From positions 124,001 to 188,000 of the forward strand of contig NZ_QFWH01000002.1 in the NCBI RefSeq assembly GCF_003149375.1: DNA of 64,000 bases, given 5' to 3'. Below are positions 23,522 to 31,789 of the stretch, in pieces (the stretch's first letter is position 1; each line of letters starts with the position of its first letter). The stretch is from Vampirovibrio chlorellavorus. GTDB lineage: Bacteria > Cyanobacteriota > Vampirovibrionia > Vampirovibrionales > Vampirovibrionaceae. The notes below the pieces were generated by a model. That model searched no databases. It was given only the letters and a program-made list of their open reading frames with translations, and had not been told where the DNA came from. The translations under genes were made by a program, and so were the position numbers.

Positions 23522-24756
23522 AATTTCAGGTTTCTCTGCTTAATTTTTCCCTATGTTTGATGAGCGCCCTGTTATGTGGCTTGCTCGTGCCGGTCTCCGC
23601 TCAGGAAATGGATCATGATAAGACTTTAGACACGGTGGAAATTCAGGTTCTGGGGCGGAAGTACGAGAACCTGTCTCAGGAGCGCCGGTTGACCCAGCTG
23701 GAGAGGCAGTTGAACGCCAATCCGCCGGTCAAGGCCAGTTCCCAGTATCGGGTCAATCAGCTAATCAATGCCCACCAGCGTAGTGTTTCTGAGGCGCAGC
23801 GCCGAGAGGCGGTAAAAGCCTACAATACGGGCATTGATTTGTCTCGGCAGGGCAAAAATAATGAAGCTATTGCTATTTATCAACAGGCCTTGACCCTGGA
23901 TCCTTATCTGATTCCCGCTTATAACAACCTGGCCAATTTACAGGAAAGTCTGGGGGCTTTTGATCAGGCGCAAGGGACCTATCAAAAAGCCATTGAAATG
24001 GCTCCCAATGAACCTTTATTGCATTTTAATCTTGCGGTGATTCAGGAGAAGCAAGGTAAAATCATGGACGCTTATGAGCATTACCGCCAGTACGTCAAGC
24101 TCTCCTCCAGCCCGGATCCGCAAATTGTGGAGCTGGTGCGCAGTTTTGATGCTCGTCGTTTTTCGGCCAGCAGGGAGCCTGATTATTCCACGCTTACCAC
24201 CAAGGAGTCCCGCGGGGAGCGTCTGATTTGGCAGGACTGGCAAATGCCATTGCCTGTTTTCGTGGTGCTGAATGATCCCTCTCAAGCGTTGTTTGTTCCG
24301 GAAGTCTACAAGGATTTTGACACATGGACGCATGCTACGCAGGGCCGACTCCGTTTCCGGGAAGTCGGATATCCTGATCAGGCCCGCATTTTAATTACTC
24401 TTAAGCAGGGACCTTTAATGGATGCCAACGCCAGCATTGGTCACGCCAGCTTTAACATTGAAACGCTGAATACAGAAGATCCTATGAAGCGCTTGCGGGT
24501 GACCATTGTGGTTAATACTGGGGAACCAGGCACTGCTATCACCCTTGAGAACCGGAAACAGCAGGTACGTAAGCTGGTTTTGCACGAGCTGGGACATGCT
24601 ATCGGTATTTGGGGGCACAGCAGCGATCCGGGGGATATTATGTATACCCATCCTCTGGTGTCTGAACTGTCCAGCCGAGACGTGCGAACAATCCAGAAGC
24701 TGTACGGCATTCAGCCGGTACCTGCCCCGGTGACCAGTTATTCGGGTCAGCCTTGA
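23518..24756 (+). CDS. Exported TPR-metzincin (matrixin-like) zinc metalloprotease
   Basis: A 412-residue protein: signal peptide (cleavage near SAQ-EMDHD), two to three TPR units (about 95-200, for example AIAIYQQALTLDPYLIPAYN), then a metzincin protease domain. The zinc site is LHELGHAIGIWGHSSDPGDIM (about 359-378). It has HExxHxxG followed by a third His one position later than in classic matrixins (HExxHxxGxxGH), then the Met-turn DIMYTH. The Glu and all three His are present, so it should be active. It is the last gene of a coupled set and converges on a small exported-protein gene. A second TPR-metzincin lies 1.9 kb further on. Confidence 0.88.
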   Translation: MKFQVSLLNFSLCLMSALLCGLLVPVSAQEMDHDKTLDTVEIQVLGRKYENLSQERRLTQLERQLNANPPVKASSQYRVNQLINAHQRSVSEAQRREAVKAYNTGIDLSRQGKNNEAIAIYQQALTLDPYLIPAYNNLANLQESLGAFDQAQGTYQKAIEMAPNEPLLHFNLAVIQEKQGKIMDAYEHYRQYVKLSSSPDPQIVELVRSFDARRFSASREPDYSTLTTKESRGERLIWQDWQMPLPVFVVLNDPSQALFVPEVYKDFDTWTHATQGRLRFREVGYPDQARILITLKQGPLMDANASIGHASFNIETLNTEDPMKRLRVTIVVNTGEPGTAITLENRKQQVRKLVLHELGHAIGIWGHSSDPGDIMYTHPLVSELSSRDVRTIQKLYGIQPVPAPVTSYSGQP

Positions 24757-24766
24757 AGGGTGGCTT

Positions 24767-25102
24767 TTACCTGCCGGGGTTCGGCGTATTGAGGAGAAAG
24801 GGGCGATCCTGCCGAGTGGGCTGGACGGGCCAGTGCTTCAGGTCGTAAAAGATGACAGGCGCCTGCTGGCCGGAGTTTGTTTGAGAGGCCGGGACGCCCG
24901 GATCGAGTTTGGGTGTGTAAATACGGTTCATATTTAGCTCCCAGCCAAGCACAGCACCCGCTGAAGGAATGCTGGCCTGAGCCAGCGTCCAGGGCTGCCC
25001 CTGAGCCTTCTGGGGATTGGGTATAGAAACGGCCAAAACAGCCAGACACAGTACGGAATAGATGGTTTTGCACCGTCTTGGTGGTTTGCGTCCTGAAATC
25101 AT
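24767..25102 (-). CDS. Small exported protein, unknown
   Basis: ATG at 25102 (GGGGAG nine bases upstream) gives 111 residues. There is a basic N-terminus, a hydrophobic segment (TIYSVLCLAVLAVSI) and a possible cleavage after KAQG. The mature part of about 75 residues is Pro/Gln-rich with no recognised domain. An in-frame upstream ATG at 25162 would add 20 residues but lacks a site. It converges on the metzincin gene with a gap of only ten bases. Confidence 0.55.
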   Translation of the reverse strand: MISGRKPPRRCKTIYSVLCLAVLAVSIPNPQKAQGQPWTLAQASIPSAGAVLGWELNMNRIYTPKLDPGVPASQTNSGQQAPVIFYDLKHWPVQPTRQDRPFLLNTPNPGR

Positions 25103-25265
25103 GGCCCCAACTCCCCTTCCTGTGATTTTACCGTGGGTTATCCCCAAAACCGGTATTTTCAAGGAAAGACGCTACAGAGCCGGATTTGTTGCGCAACAGG
25201 CACTTTCGGTCGCCAGGGAGGCTTTTCTTGTTCACAGAGGGGGGCGTGGTTTTCTGAAAACGGAT

Positions 25266-25526
25266 CTACATGGCCCGACTGCGAAGCTGCTGCAGAATAT
25301 CGGCGCGTTGGGCAACGGGTAGAGCGGCAAACTGATCCCAGACCATTTTCAGGCTCATGCGATCAGTCGGAAACACGCAGGCATGGAGTAACACGGTGGT
25401 CATGATGTGCTTGTCACCCAAGACCCGTTTAACAGCTTTGAGGGTGCAACGAAAATCTCTTGAAATTTCAGTGAAGACTGAATTACCCAGTCCAACCTCG
25501 TGTGTCATCACGACATTTTTACTCAT
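25266..25526 (-). CDS. Small protein with strong ribosome binding site, unknown
   Basis: An 86-residue soluble protein starting at ATG 25526 with AGGAGGG five to six bases upstream. The C-terminal part (MVWDQFAALPVAQRADILQQL) is helical, with an LPxxxRAxIL pattern reminiscent of short helix-hairpin modules. The middle has VFTEISRDFRCTLKAVKRVLG. No membrane segment and no known family. It stands alone between two other minus-strand genes. Confidence 0.6.
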   Translation of the reverse strand: MSKNVVMTHEVGLGNSVFTEISRDFRCTLKAVKRVLGDKHIMTTVLLHACVFPTDRMSLKMVWDQFAALPVAQRADILQQLRSRAM

Positions 25527-25874
25527 AATCCCTCCTGGCTGATGGCTAAGCCTTGAATGGCTGCTATTTTGACTGTGCCAATCTTATCCTTCACTAGTAT
25601 TTTACACACAGTCCCGGCTTTTCTGCATTCGCGACATTGACGGCATTCTCGGTCGGGCGAATGAAGGAGCGCCGGATTTGACTACAGGACATGCTTTCTG
25701 CCCGGTTTAGGGGCTGGCCTTAATTTGTGAAGAAATATTGAATCCGGCGTCCGTGTTTCCGATCGGGTTATCAATTTTATATAGCGGCCAATTCTCTAAA
25801 AAATGAAGCCCTGATCCCCCGGTTTTCGGAAAACACGATGGTTTTCCCCTGAAAGTTTGGCGATTCCATGGTGT
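25527..25874. other. Intergenic stretch without a visible gene
   Basis: About 350 bases. It holds the leader of the 86-residue gene and a weak 7-bp inverted repeat, CATTCGC/GCGAATG (25626-25632 with 25657-25663, 24-base loop). A GTTTTC-GGAAAAC hairpin lies near 25820, downstream side of the minus-strand thioredoxin-like gene. I see no open frame with a ribosome binding site. Confidence 0.5.
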
Positions 25875-26408
25875 TTATAAATTCATGGTTTTGGATAAAG
25901 CCTTGTCGATGGCCTGTTGCAAGGTGCCTTTGGAGGTGAAAAATTCCGGCTTGATGGGGTGCTTCTTCATGTGATGGGGATCAAACACGAACACACCGGG
26001 CAAGGCGTCTACCCCGAATAACTTGGCAATGTCCTGGTTGGCCGGTTCGCTGACATCCAGCATGACCAGAGTCAGTCTGTGCTTGTAGGGGCCTTCTTTC
26101 AACTCGTGAATAACCGGTGTCAGTTGTTTGCAGGTGCCGCATGTGTCGCTGTAAAACTCAACCAGCAAAGGCACTTTGGAGGTTTTAAAGGCGGTTTCAA
26201 TGCTGAGCCCCGGATCGTAGGAGGAGGGCAGGTCTTTGGTCATCCATAACTGGGTGGCAAAGGCCGAGGCGAACACCAGAGAGGTAATCATCAAAACCAG
26301 TAAAAAGCTGCGTTTGAACATGGCGGCTGCCTTTGCTTGGGTGGGGACGGCACTGGGTTTTTCCACGGGAAGCTGTAAGGTCATTTTACTGGAAGTGGGT
26401 GCGATCAT
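25875..26408 (-). CDS. Membrane-anchored thioredoxin-like protein (TxlA/HCF164-like)
   Basis: A 177-residue protein. A hydrophobic segment at about 30-50 (SFLLVLMITSLVFASAFA) anchors or exports it, and a thioredoxin fold follows. LLVEFYSDTCGTCKQLTPV has the CxxC active site CGTC, then VMLDVSEPANQDIAKLFGV and the cis-Pro loop DALPGVFVFD. This layout matches cyanobacterial TxlA and plant HCF164, which reduce disulfides on the outer side of the membrane, for example for cytochrome c assembly. In this context it may serve folding of the many exported proteins nearby; that is inference. A start further in (MFKRSFLLV, residue 28) is possible. Confidence 0.82.
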   Translation of the reverse strand: MIAPTSSKMTLQLPVEKPSAVPTQAKAAAMFKRSFLLVLMITSLVFASAFATQLWMTKDLPSSYDPGLSIETAFKTSKVPLLVEFYSDTCGTCKQLTPVIHELKEGPYKHRLTLVMLDVSEPANQDIAKLFGVDALPGVFVFDPHHMKKHPIKPEFFTSKGTLQQAIDKALSKTMNL

Positions 26409-26627
26409 TCAATGTGTTCCTTCTTTTGTGCGGGTTGAAGGCGGGCATCCCTCGCCCGGGAGGTGGGAAGTCTGTAAAATGTGGAGGGCCTGGGTGGATG
26501 GCAGCTGGTGGATGAATCCGGAGCCGTTTCTAATGAACGGGCAGGGAGTAAAATAGAAATTACAGTTTGAGACTGGTTGGCCGATAGTGCCTTTAAGCGA
26601 GTGAGTGTTTGAGATTAACGCGTGAAC

Positions 26628-28124
26628 ATGAAAATAATTGCCGTTTTCAAATCGTATAGCGCCGTGTTTCCGTTGGGGGTGGCCTGTGCTGCGGTAGTCA
26701 TGTTGCTTGCTGCGGCCCCTGCCCATGCCGATGCCTATCAGCTGGGGCTGAACCTTTATACTCAGGGCAATTACGCGGGCGCCATCCGTTATTTTCTGGA
26801 CTCGGTGGCTCAAAACAGCCTGAACGCCAATGCCCATTATTATCTGGCGGACTCTTACCTGAAGTTGAACCGCTTTGCGGAGGCTCAGGCTGAATACCAG
26901 AAAATTTTGACGCTGGCCCCTGACTCTCAGGCCGCTCGTTTGTCTCGGGTGGGGCTGTCCCGTTTACGACTGTATACGGAAAGCAGCAACAGTCGGCAGT
27001 GGCGTTTGAGCGGAGAGACTGGAGGGGCAAAGGCGGATCGCTATGAAGGGGTCATTCCCAAGGGTGGTGATTACCTGGACAATGCCACAGAGGGGGGGAA
27101 GCGAGTGCGTTGGGCTTTGTCCCGGCTACCGCTGAGGGTTTATATTGAGGAGTCTCCTCTGGGCATTCGCAATTTTCAGCCGGGGTTTGTGGCTGAGGTT
27201 CGACGGGGGCTGGATGTATGGTGCGCGGCGCTTGAAAATCAGCTGTCCTACACGCAGGTGACCAGTAAAGAGCAGGCCGATATTCGGGTGAGCTGGGTGA
27301 ACAACATCGATAGTCAGGCGTATAACGAGGAAGGGCGAACCGCCTATACTGCGGGCTTGATGACCCCGCATTATCAGGGCGACCGTATTGACTACATGGA
27401 TGTGAAGATAGCCACCTTTGATATTTTGGGCAAGCCGCAGAGCGGTGAGCAGATTCATGCGGTGGCCGTTCACGAGCTGGGGCACAGTCTGGGCTTGATG
27501 GGCCATAGTGATCAGCCCGGGGACATTATGTACTCGGAAAACCGAAGCGTCATCAAGCCCTCCTTGCGGGACGTGATTACCATTCGTCGGCTTTATACGC
27601 TGGCCGCCGATATCAACAATCTTTCACCGGAACAGCGTGAGGTCACTACCGAGCGGGTGCAGGAGCTGGCCAATGCGCAGGAGAAGGCCCTTGGCAGGCT
27701 GGAGCGCACGGTGGAACAGAGCGGTACCCCCCTGAATTATCTGAATTTGGGGGTGGGTTATTATCAAAAGGCGCTTCAGGCTATTCAAAAGGGAGAAAAC
27801 GCCAGACCCTGGCTGGAAAAAGCATTGCAGGCCATTGATAAGACCATTGAGATGCAACCCAAAGATCCCCGGGCCTATCATCGCCGCAGCCTGGTGCATC
27901 AGGAGCTGGGGGACTTTGACAGTGCGTTCGGGGATATCCAGAGAGCCATTACTTATGATCGCAGTGAGCCGGAATACCTGATGCTGAAGGCTTGGTACCT
28001 CAGCCAGTTAAATCGCAAGGGAGAAGCCCGTGGGGCGCTGGACGCCTACTTGCTGGCCAAGCCTTCCGCCGCGGGTTCCGCCGAGGTAAAGCGTATTCAG
28101 CAAGCCCTGGTCAACAAGGTTTGA
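26628..28124 (+). CDS. Exported TPR-metzincin-TPR zinc metalloprotease
   Basis: A 498-residue protein from ATG 26628 (a GTG six bases earlier is possible). A signal peptide (cleavage after AHA-DAYQ) precedes TPR units (about 35-110: YQLGLNLYTQGNYAGAIRYF, FAEAQAEYQKILTLAPDS). A metzincin domain (about 165-330) has the zinc site VHELGHSLGLMGHSDQPGD and IMYSE Met-turn. More TPRs follow (about 370-495: AIDKTIEMQPKDPRAYHR, AFGDIQRAITYDRSEPEYL). As in the protease at 23518, the third His is one residue later than in classic matrixins. It is likely a paralogue with an extra C-terminal scaffold. It is monocistronic, with a terminator at 28344. Confidence 0.87.
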   Translation: MKIIAVFKSYSAVFPLGVACAAVVMLLAAAPAHADAYQLGLNLYTQGNYAGAIRYFLDSVAQNSLNANAHYYLADSYLKLNRFAEAQAEYQKILTLAPDSQAARLSRVGLSRLRLYTESSNSRQWRLSGETGGAKADRYEGVIPKGGDYLDNATEGGKRVRWALSRLPLRVYIEESPLGIRNFQPGFVAEVRRGLDVWCAALENQLSYTQVTSKEQADIRVSWVNNIDSQAYNEEGRTAYTAGLMTPHYQGDRIDYMDVKIATFDILGKPQSGEQIHAVAVHELGHSLGLMGHSDQPGDIMYSENRSVIKPSLRDVITIRRLYTLAADINNLSPEQREVTTERVQELANAQEKALGRLERTVEQSGTPLNYLNLGVGYYQKALQAIQKGENARPWLEKALQAIDKTIEMQPKDPRAYHRRSLVHQELGDFDSAFGDIQRAITYDRSEPEYLMLKAWYLSQLNRKGEARGALDAYLLAKPSAAGSAEVKRIQQALVNKV

Positions 28125-28718
28125 GGGGGTACTCTTGCAGTCTGGGACACTTCGGGGAGCCTGGCCTTTGAGGGTTGGGTTTTTTGGGTTTTAAAATTTA
28201 AAATAAAATTAAAAGTAAACTTATGTAAAAAGTTTTTTAGTTCAGGCAATTCATTTTTTTCAGGGGGATTTATGACAGTGCAAACAAACAACACACCAAA
28301 ACATAATGTCTCTCATTTAATAAATACTGCCTCTCTCTATCCGATCTCTTGCACTTTTCCCCCTCACGCAAGAGATTTTTTTTTGCCCGTTTTTTAAAAG
28401 CCCATCTTCCGCCTCATGGTTTGGGGGAGCCCGGCCTGCTGACTGGGGACGGTTTGCGTTAATGCGCTCAGTCTGCCGCAGCGTTACTCACCCCGTTCTC
28501 TTTGATGAGTCCTTCCTGTGGGGCCTTGGGCGGCATGGTATCGAAAGTTTGTTTATTTTTTGGAAGCGGGTGAGGCTGGCCATCCAATTGCCTGCTATGA
28601 TGGTGGATGAGACGTGCCTACCCGAATCTGTCCGTTGCCTCATCCTTTGAGCGGCGGACGGCTGACTTGATCGGGGTTTGGGATGGGGCACCGGAACCTG
28701 TTGGGGGAGGATGGCGTC
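28125..28718. other. Intergenic region with a terminator, no convincing gene
   Basis: About 590 bases. The first 250 are AT-rich and hold the terminator of the upstream protease gene. A 62-codon frame at 28462-28650 has no ribosome binding site and its product looks random. The last 40 bases hold the GGGGAGG site of the von Willebrand A protein gene. Confidence 0.5.
28344..28384 (+). terminator. Rho-independent terminator
   Basis: Perfect 9-bp stem ATCTCTTGC/GCAAGAGAT (28344-28352 with 28368-28376), 15-base loop, then a run of eight or nine T. It lies 220 bases after the TPR-metzincin stop and is the only strong terminator before the next gene. Confidence 0.85.
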
Positions 28719-29711
28719 ATGAGTCATCAGGATGATCGATCTCAGCGTTACTGGTTGAATCATATTGTGAACCGGATTGAGGCTTTTGTGCAAGGTTCCA
28801 GACAAACGGTAAAGAATGCGCCGATAGGCAGGATGGGGTATCCGTCCCTCTCCTGGTTGGCTGTGATCACGGTCAGTGTGGCTCTGGCGGCCATGGGGAT
28901 GGTTCCCTCAACGGCCAAGGCTCAGTTGCCGCCCATTACTGGTAATGTCCAGCAAAGCCAGCAGGGATTGAACCAACAGGCCGGGCCAGAGAACGTCATG
29001 ATCATTCTGGATTCCTCGTACTCCATGTCTGAGCCCATTGAGCAAAGCGGCGAGAATAAAATGATTGCCGCCAAGCGCACCGTGCTGGACGTGTTGCGCA
29101 ATATTTCGCCCCGTACCCGGGTGGGCTTGAGGGTCTATGGCAATTCCGCCAACCAGTTTACCGCCTGCAAGGCCACCAGCCTGTTGGTACCCCTGGGAGA
29201 GAACAACCGCAACCTGATCGCCAGTAAAATGATTGGCCTGCGCCCCACCGGGGCCACCCCCATCAGCTACACGGTATTGCGCTCCCTGCAGGAAGACTTC
29301 AACGCGGTCAATGGCACCCATTCCATTATTCTGATCAGCGATGGCATTGAGACCTGTGGGGAGGACCCCTGCGATGTGGCTGTGAAAATGCAGCAAATGG
29401 GTATTCACATCAAAATCAACGTGATTGGGCTTGGCTTACAGGACTATGCGGCGGTGAAGCAATTGCGCTGCGTGGCCTTGGCTACCAAGGGCCAGTTTTA
29501 TACCGCCAATACCGCCGCTGAGCTGGCCAATAGCCTGAACAAGGCCTTGGCCGTGGAAACCAACGTGCAAGGGACGGTCATTCAACACTCACAGAACCCG
29601 GTGGTCCCTATGCCTCAGTCCGTTCAGCCGCCGGTGGCTACGCCTCGCACGGTGACCGTTCCAGAGGTGGTTTTACCGGCTGCGGTACCCATTGAGTCCA
29701 ATAAGAGGTAA
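28719..29711 (+). CDS. Exported von Willebrand factor A domain protein
   Basis: ATG 28719 (GGGGAGG nine bases upstream) gives 330 residues; an upstream in-frame ATG at 28683 is less likely. A long basic N-region precedes a hydrophobic signal or anchor (LSWLAVITVSVALAAMGMV, cleavage near KAQ). The vWA domain has the complete MIDAS metal site: DSSYSMS, the Thr in LRPTGATPIS, and the Asp in LISDGIETCGEDPCD. Two extra cysteine pairs (TACKAT, TCGEDPC) may be oxidised. A Pro/Val-rich tail follows. Such exported vWA proteins bind other surface proteins. It is followed, after about 125 bases, by another exported protein. Confidence 0.87.
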   Translation: MSHQDDRSQRYWLNHIVNRIEAFVQGSRQTVKNAPIGRMGYPSLSWLAVITVSVALAAMGMVPSTAKAQLPPITGNVQQSQQGLNQQAGPENVMIILDSSYSMSEPIEQSGENKMIAAKRTVLDVLRNISPRTRVGLRVYGNSANQFTACKATSLLVPLGENNRNLIASKMIGLRPTGATPISYTVLRSLQEDFNAVNGTHSIILISDGIETCGEDPCDVAVKMQQMGIHIKINVIGLGLQDYAAVKQLRCVALATKGQFYTANTAAELANSLNKALAVETNVQGTVIQHSQNPVVPMPQSVQPPVATPRTVTVPEVVLPAAVPIESNKR

Positions 29712-29836
29712 AATAGGCCGCAGGATGGCATTCAGCGCCCGAAATGTATTTTTATACCCATGATTTTCACACAACGGCGGCCACGCCACTTTCATACTTG
29801 TATAGCCAAATTATAAATAGGATGGGACTTTTCAAT

Positions 29837-30481
29837 ATGCACAGCCAACCCTTAAACCGTCAGTCTGGCAGCCAGCGTTTTTTGCCACTGGCCTTGTCCG
29901 CTTTGTTCCTGTTTTCCGCGCTGGCAATGCCCGCTTCTGTAATGGCTGCCCCTCCAGCCAGCAAGCCGACCCCGGTTCAGAAAAAAGAACCCGGTAAGCC
30001 CCCTGCTACGGATAAAGTGGATAAAAAAGAACCCATGGGCAAGCTGGACGCCAAGGAAAAAGCGGCCCTGGACAAGGAGATTGAAGCCAGCGTGGCCAGC
30101 GCCACCAAGGTGGACAGTCTGGAGCTGCTGAAAAACCCGTCCCGGCACCTGAACCAGAAGGTGACCTTTACCGGCGTGTTCAACCGCTTTGCCGATACGG
30201 CCCTGGACTATAAAAAAGCCTTCCGCGATTCCCGGGATTACGTCAGCTTTTTCATCCTGCGTCCCGATGTGTCTCAGCACACCATACCGCTTTCCGAGCT
30301 GAAGCTGTTCTTTCCTCGCAAGAAGAGCAGTGAGGTGATGGATCTGGAAACCGGCGACAAAATCCAGATTGTGGGCACACAGTTCAGCAACGCGCTGGAT
30401 GAGCCCTGGGTGGATGTGGAGCATATCAAGATTCTGCAAAAAACAGAAAAGCCCGAGCGGAAGCACGATCCGGAGTTCTAA
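29837..30481 (+). CDS. Exported protein with OB-like C-terminal domain, unknown
   Basis: ATG 29837 gives 214 residues (an ATG at 29822 and one at 29744 are in frame). It has a signal peptide (FLPLALSALFLFSALAMPAS, cleavage after VMA), then a Lys/Pro-rich linker (about 40-75). A compact domain of about 120 residues (ELLKNPSRHLNQKVTFTGVF, DYVSFFILRPDV, HTIPLSELKLFF, GDKIQIVGTQFSNALDEPWV) has strands spaced like an OB fold. No enzymatic motif is seen. Function unknown. It precedes kdsD but is separated by nearly 200 bases. Confidence 0.75.
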   Translation: MHSQPLNRQSGSQRFLPLALSALFLFSALAMPASVMAAPPASKPTPVQKKEPGKPPATDKVDKKEPMGKLDAKEKAALDKEIEASVASATKVDSLELLKNPSRHLNQKVTFTGVFNRFADTALDYKKAFRDSRDYVSFFILRPDVSQHTIPLSELKLFFPRKKSSEVMDLETGDKIQIVGTQFSNALDEPWVDVEHIKILQKTEKPERKHDPEF

Positions 30482-30675
30482 TCGCCGGTACCTGCCGTTT
30501 GAGAGACTCCCCCGGTTTGGCCGTCTGGCGTAATCGGGGGGCTTCGCTCAGCGATCACTTCAAAAGGCCGCCCACTCTTGGTTTGGAGGGGCGCTTCCTT
30601 GGGGCCAGCCCAGGTCAATGCTACAATCGGGCTGGGTTTTATTCTCGTAATTGAAAACAGGATGCCGCTTTTTTC

Positions 30676-31737
30676 ATGTCAAACGCTTCGACCAATTCTG
30701 CTCCCATTGCTCAGCCACTCTCTCAGACCCCTCCCCTTCCTCCAGTCCCTCTCCAAAACGTGCCGGATGCCCCGGAAGCATTGCTGGCCCGTGCCCGTGG
30801 GGTGGTGGATATTGAAATTCAGGCCCTTGAAGACTTGAAGGCTCAAATGGACGATCAGTTCGTGCGGGCCGTGGAATTGATTGAGGCCTGCACCGGCCGG
30901 GTGGTGATTACCGGCATGGGGAAATCCGGGCACATTGGCAAGAAAATCGCCGCCACCCTGTCCAGCACCGGAACGCCCAGTTACTTTTTGCACCCTGCCG
31001 AAGGCAGCCATGGGGATTTGGGCTTGCTGACCCCGCAGGATATGGTGATTGCCATCTCCAATAGCGGGGAAACCCCCGAAATTCTCGGGATTTTACCGTT
31101 GGTGAAGCGATTCGGAGTTCCCCTGATTGGCATGACCGGTAAGGTCAGTTCCACGCTGGCCCAGCAAAGCGATGTGGTCTTGAATATCGCCGTGCGGCAG
31201 GAGGCCTGTCCTTTGGGCTTGGCCCCCACTGCCAGCACCACGGCTACCCTGGCCTTGGGAGATGCTTTGGCGGTGGTGTTGCTGGAGCGTCGGGGCTTTT
31301 CCCCGGATGATTTTGCCCTGTTTCACCCGGCGGGCAATTTAGGGAAGCGTTTGTTATTGCGGGTCTCCGATGTCATGCACACCGGGGACAGCTTGCCACG
31401 GGTGTCCGTGGATACCCCCTTTCTGGATGCCCTGATGGAAGTCAGCTCCAAAAAGCTGGGGCTGGCCATTGTGCTGGACGCTCAGGGTGTGATGCAGGGG
31501 ATTTTGACGGACGGAGACGTGCGCCGGGCTCTCACTCGCTTCAATGACCCCCGAACCATTCCACTGGCTGAGGTCATGACCGTGTCGCCCAAGCAAATTG
31601 AGCCGGACGCCTTGGCGGTGACGGCCTTGCGCCTGATGGAAACCCATAAAATCACCGTGCTGGTCAGTTGCTCCCCGCAGGGGCAGCCTATTGGGGTGGT
31701 GCATATGCACGATATTTTAAAAACCGGCATCAGTTAG
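30676..31737 (+). CDS. kdsD: Arabinose-5-phosphate isomerase (KdsD/KpsF/GutQ family)
   Basis: Interconverts ribulose-5-phosphate and arabinose-5-phosphate, the first step of Kdo synthesis for lipopolysaccharide. The 353-residue protein has a SIS domain: VITGMGKSGHIGKKIAATLS, FLHPAEGSHGDLG, ISNSGETPEI, and CPLGLAPTASTTATLALGDA. Two CBS domains follow (VMHTGDSLPRVS and VMTVSPKQIEPDA). The N-terminal 30 residues are Pro/Ser-rich and extra to the family. With the LptF/G-type permease in this window it argues for a Kdo-containing outer membrane. Confidence 0.95.
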   Translation: MSNASTNSAPIAQPLSQTPPLPPVPLQNVPDAPEALLARARGVVDIEIQALEDLKAQMDDQFVRAVELIEACTGRVVITGMGKSGHIGKKIAATLSSTGTPSYFLHPAEGSHGDLGLLTPQDMVIAISNSGETPEILGILPLVKRFGVPLIGMTGKVSSTLAQQSDVVLNIAVRQEACPLGLAPTASTTATLALGDALAVVLLERRGFSPDDFALFHPAGNLGKRLLLRVSDVMHTGDSLPRVSVDTPFLDALMEVSSKKLGLAIVLDAQGVMQGILTDGDVRRALTRFNDPRTIPLAEVMTVSPKQIEPDALAVTALRLMETHKITVLVSCSPQGQPIGVVHMHDILKTGIS

Positions 31738-31789
31738 CCGGGTTTTTGGGGCGGAGCTTTCTGTCAGATAAGCCTTTCGGGCGCTGGCG

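Noticed and set aside
28462-28650. 62-codon frame upstream of the vWA gene
   Set aside because: No ribosome binding site and the product looks random; left as intergenic.
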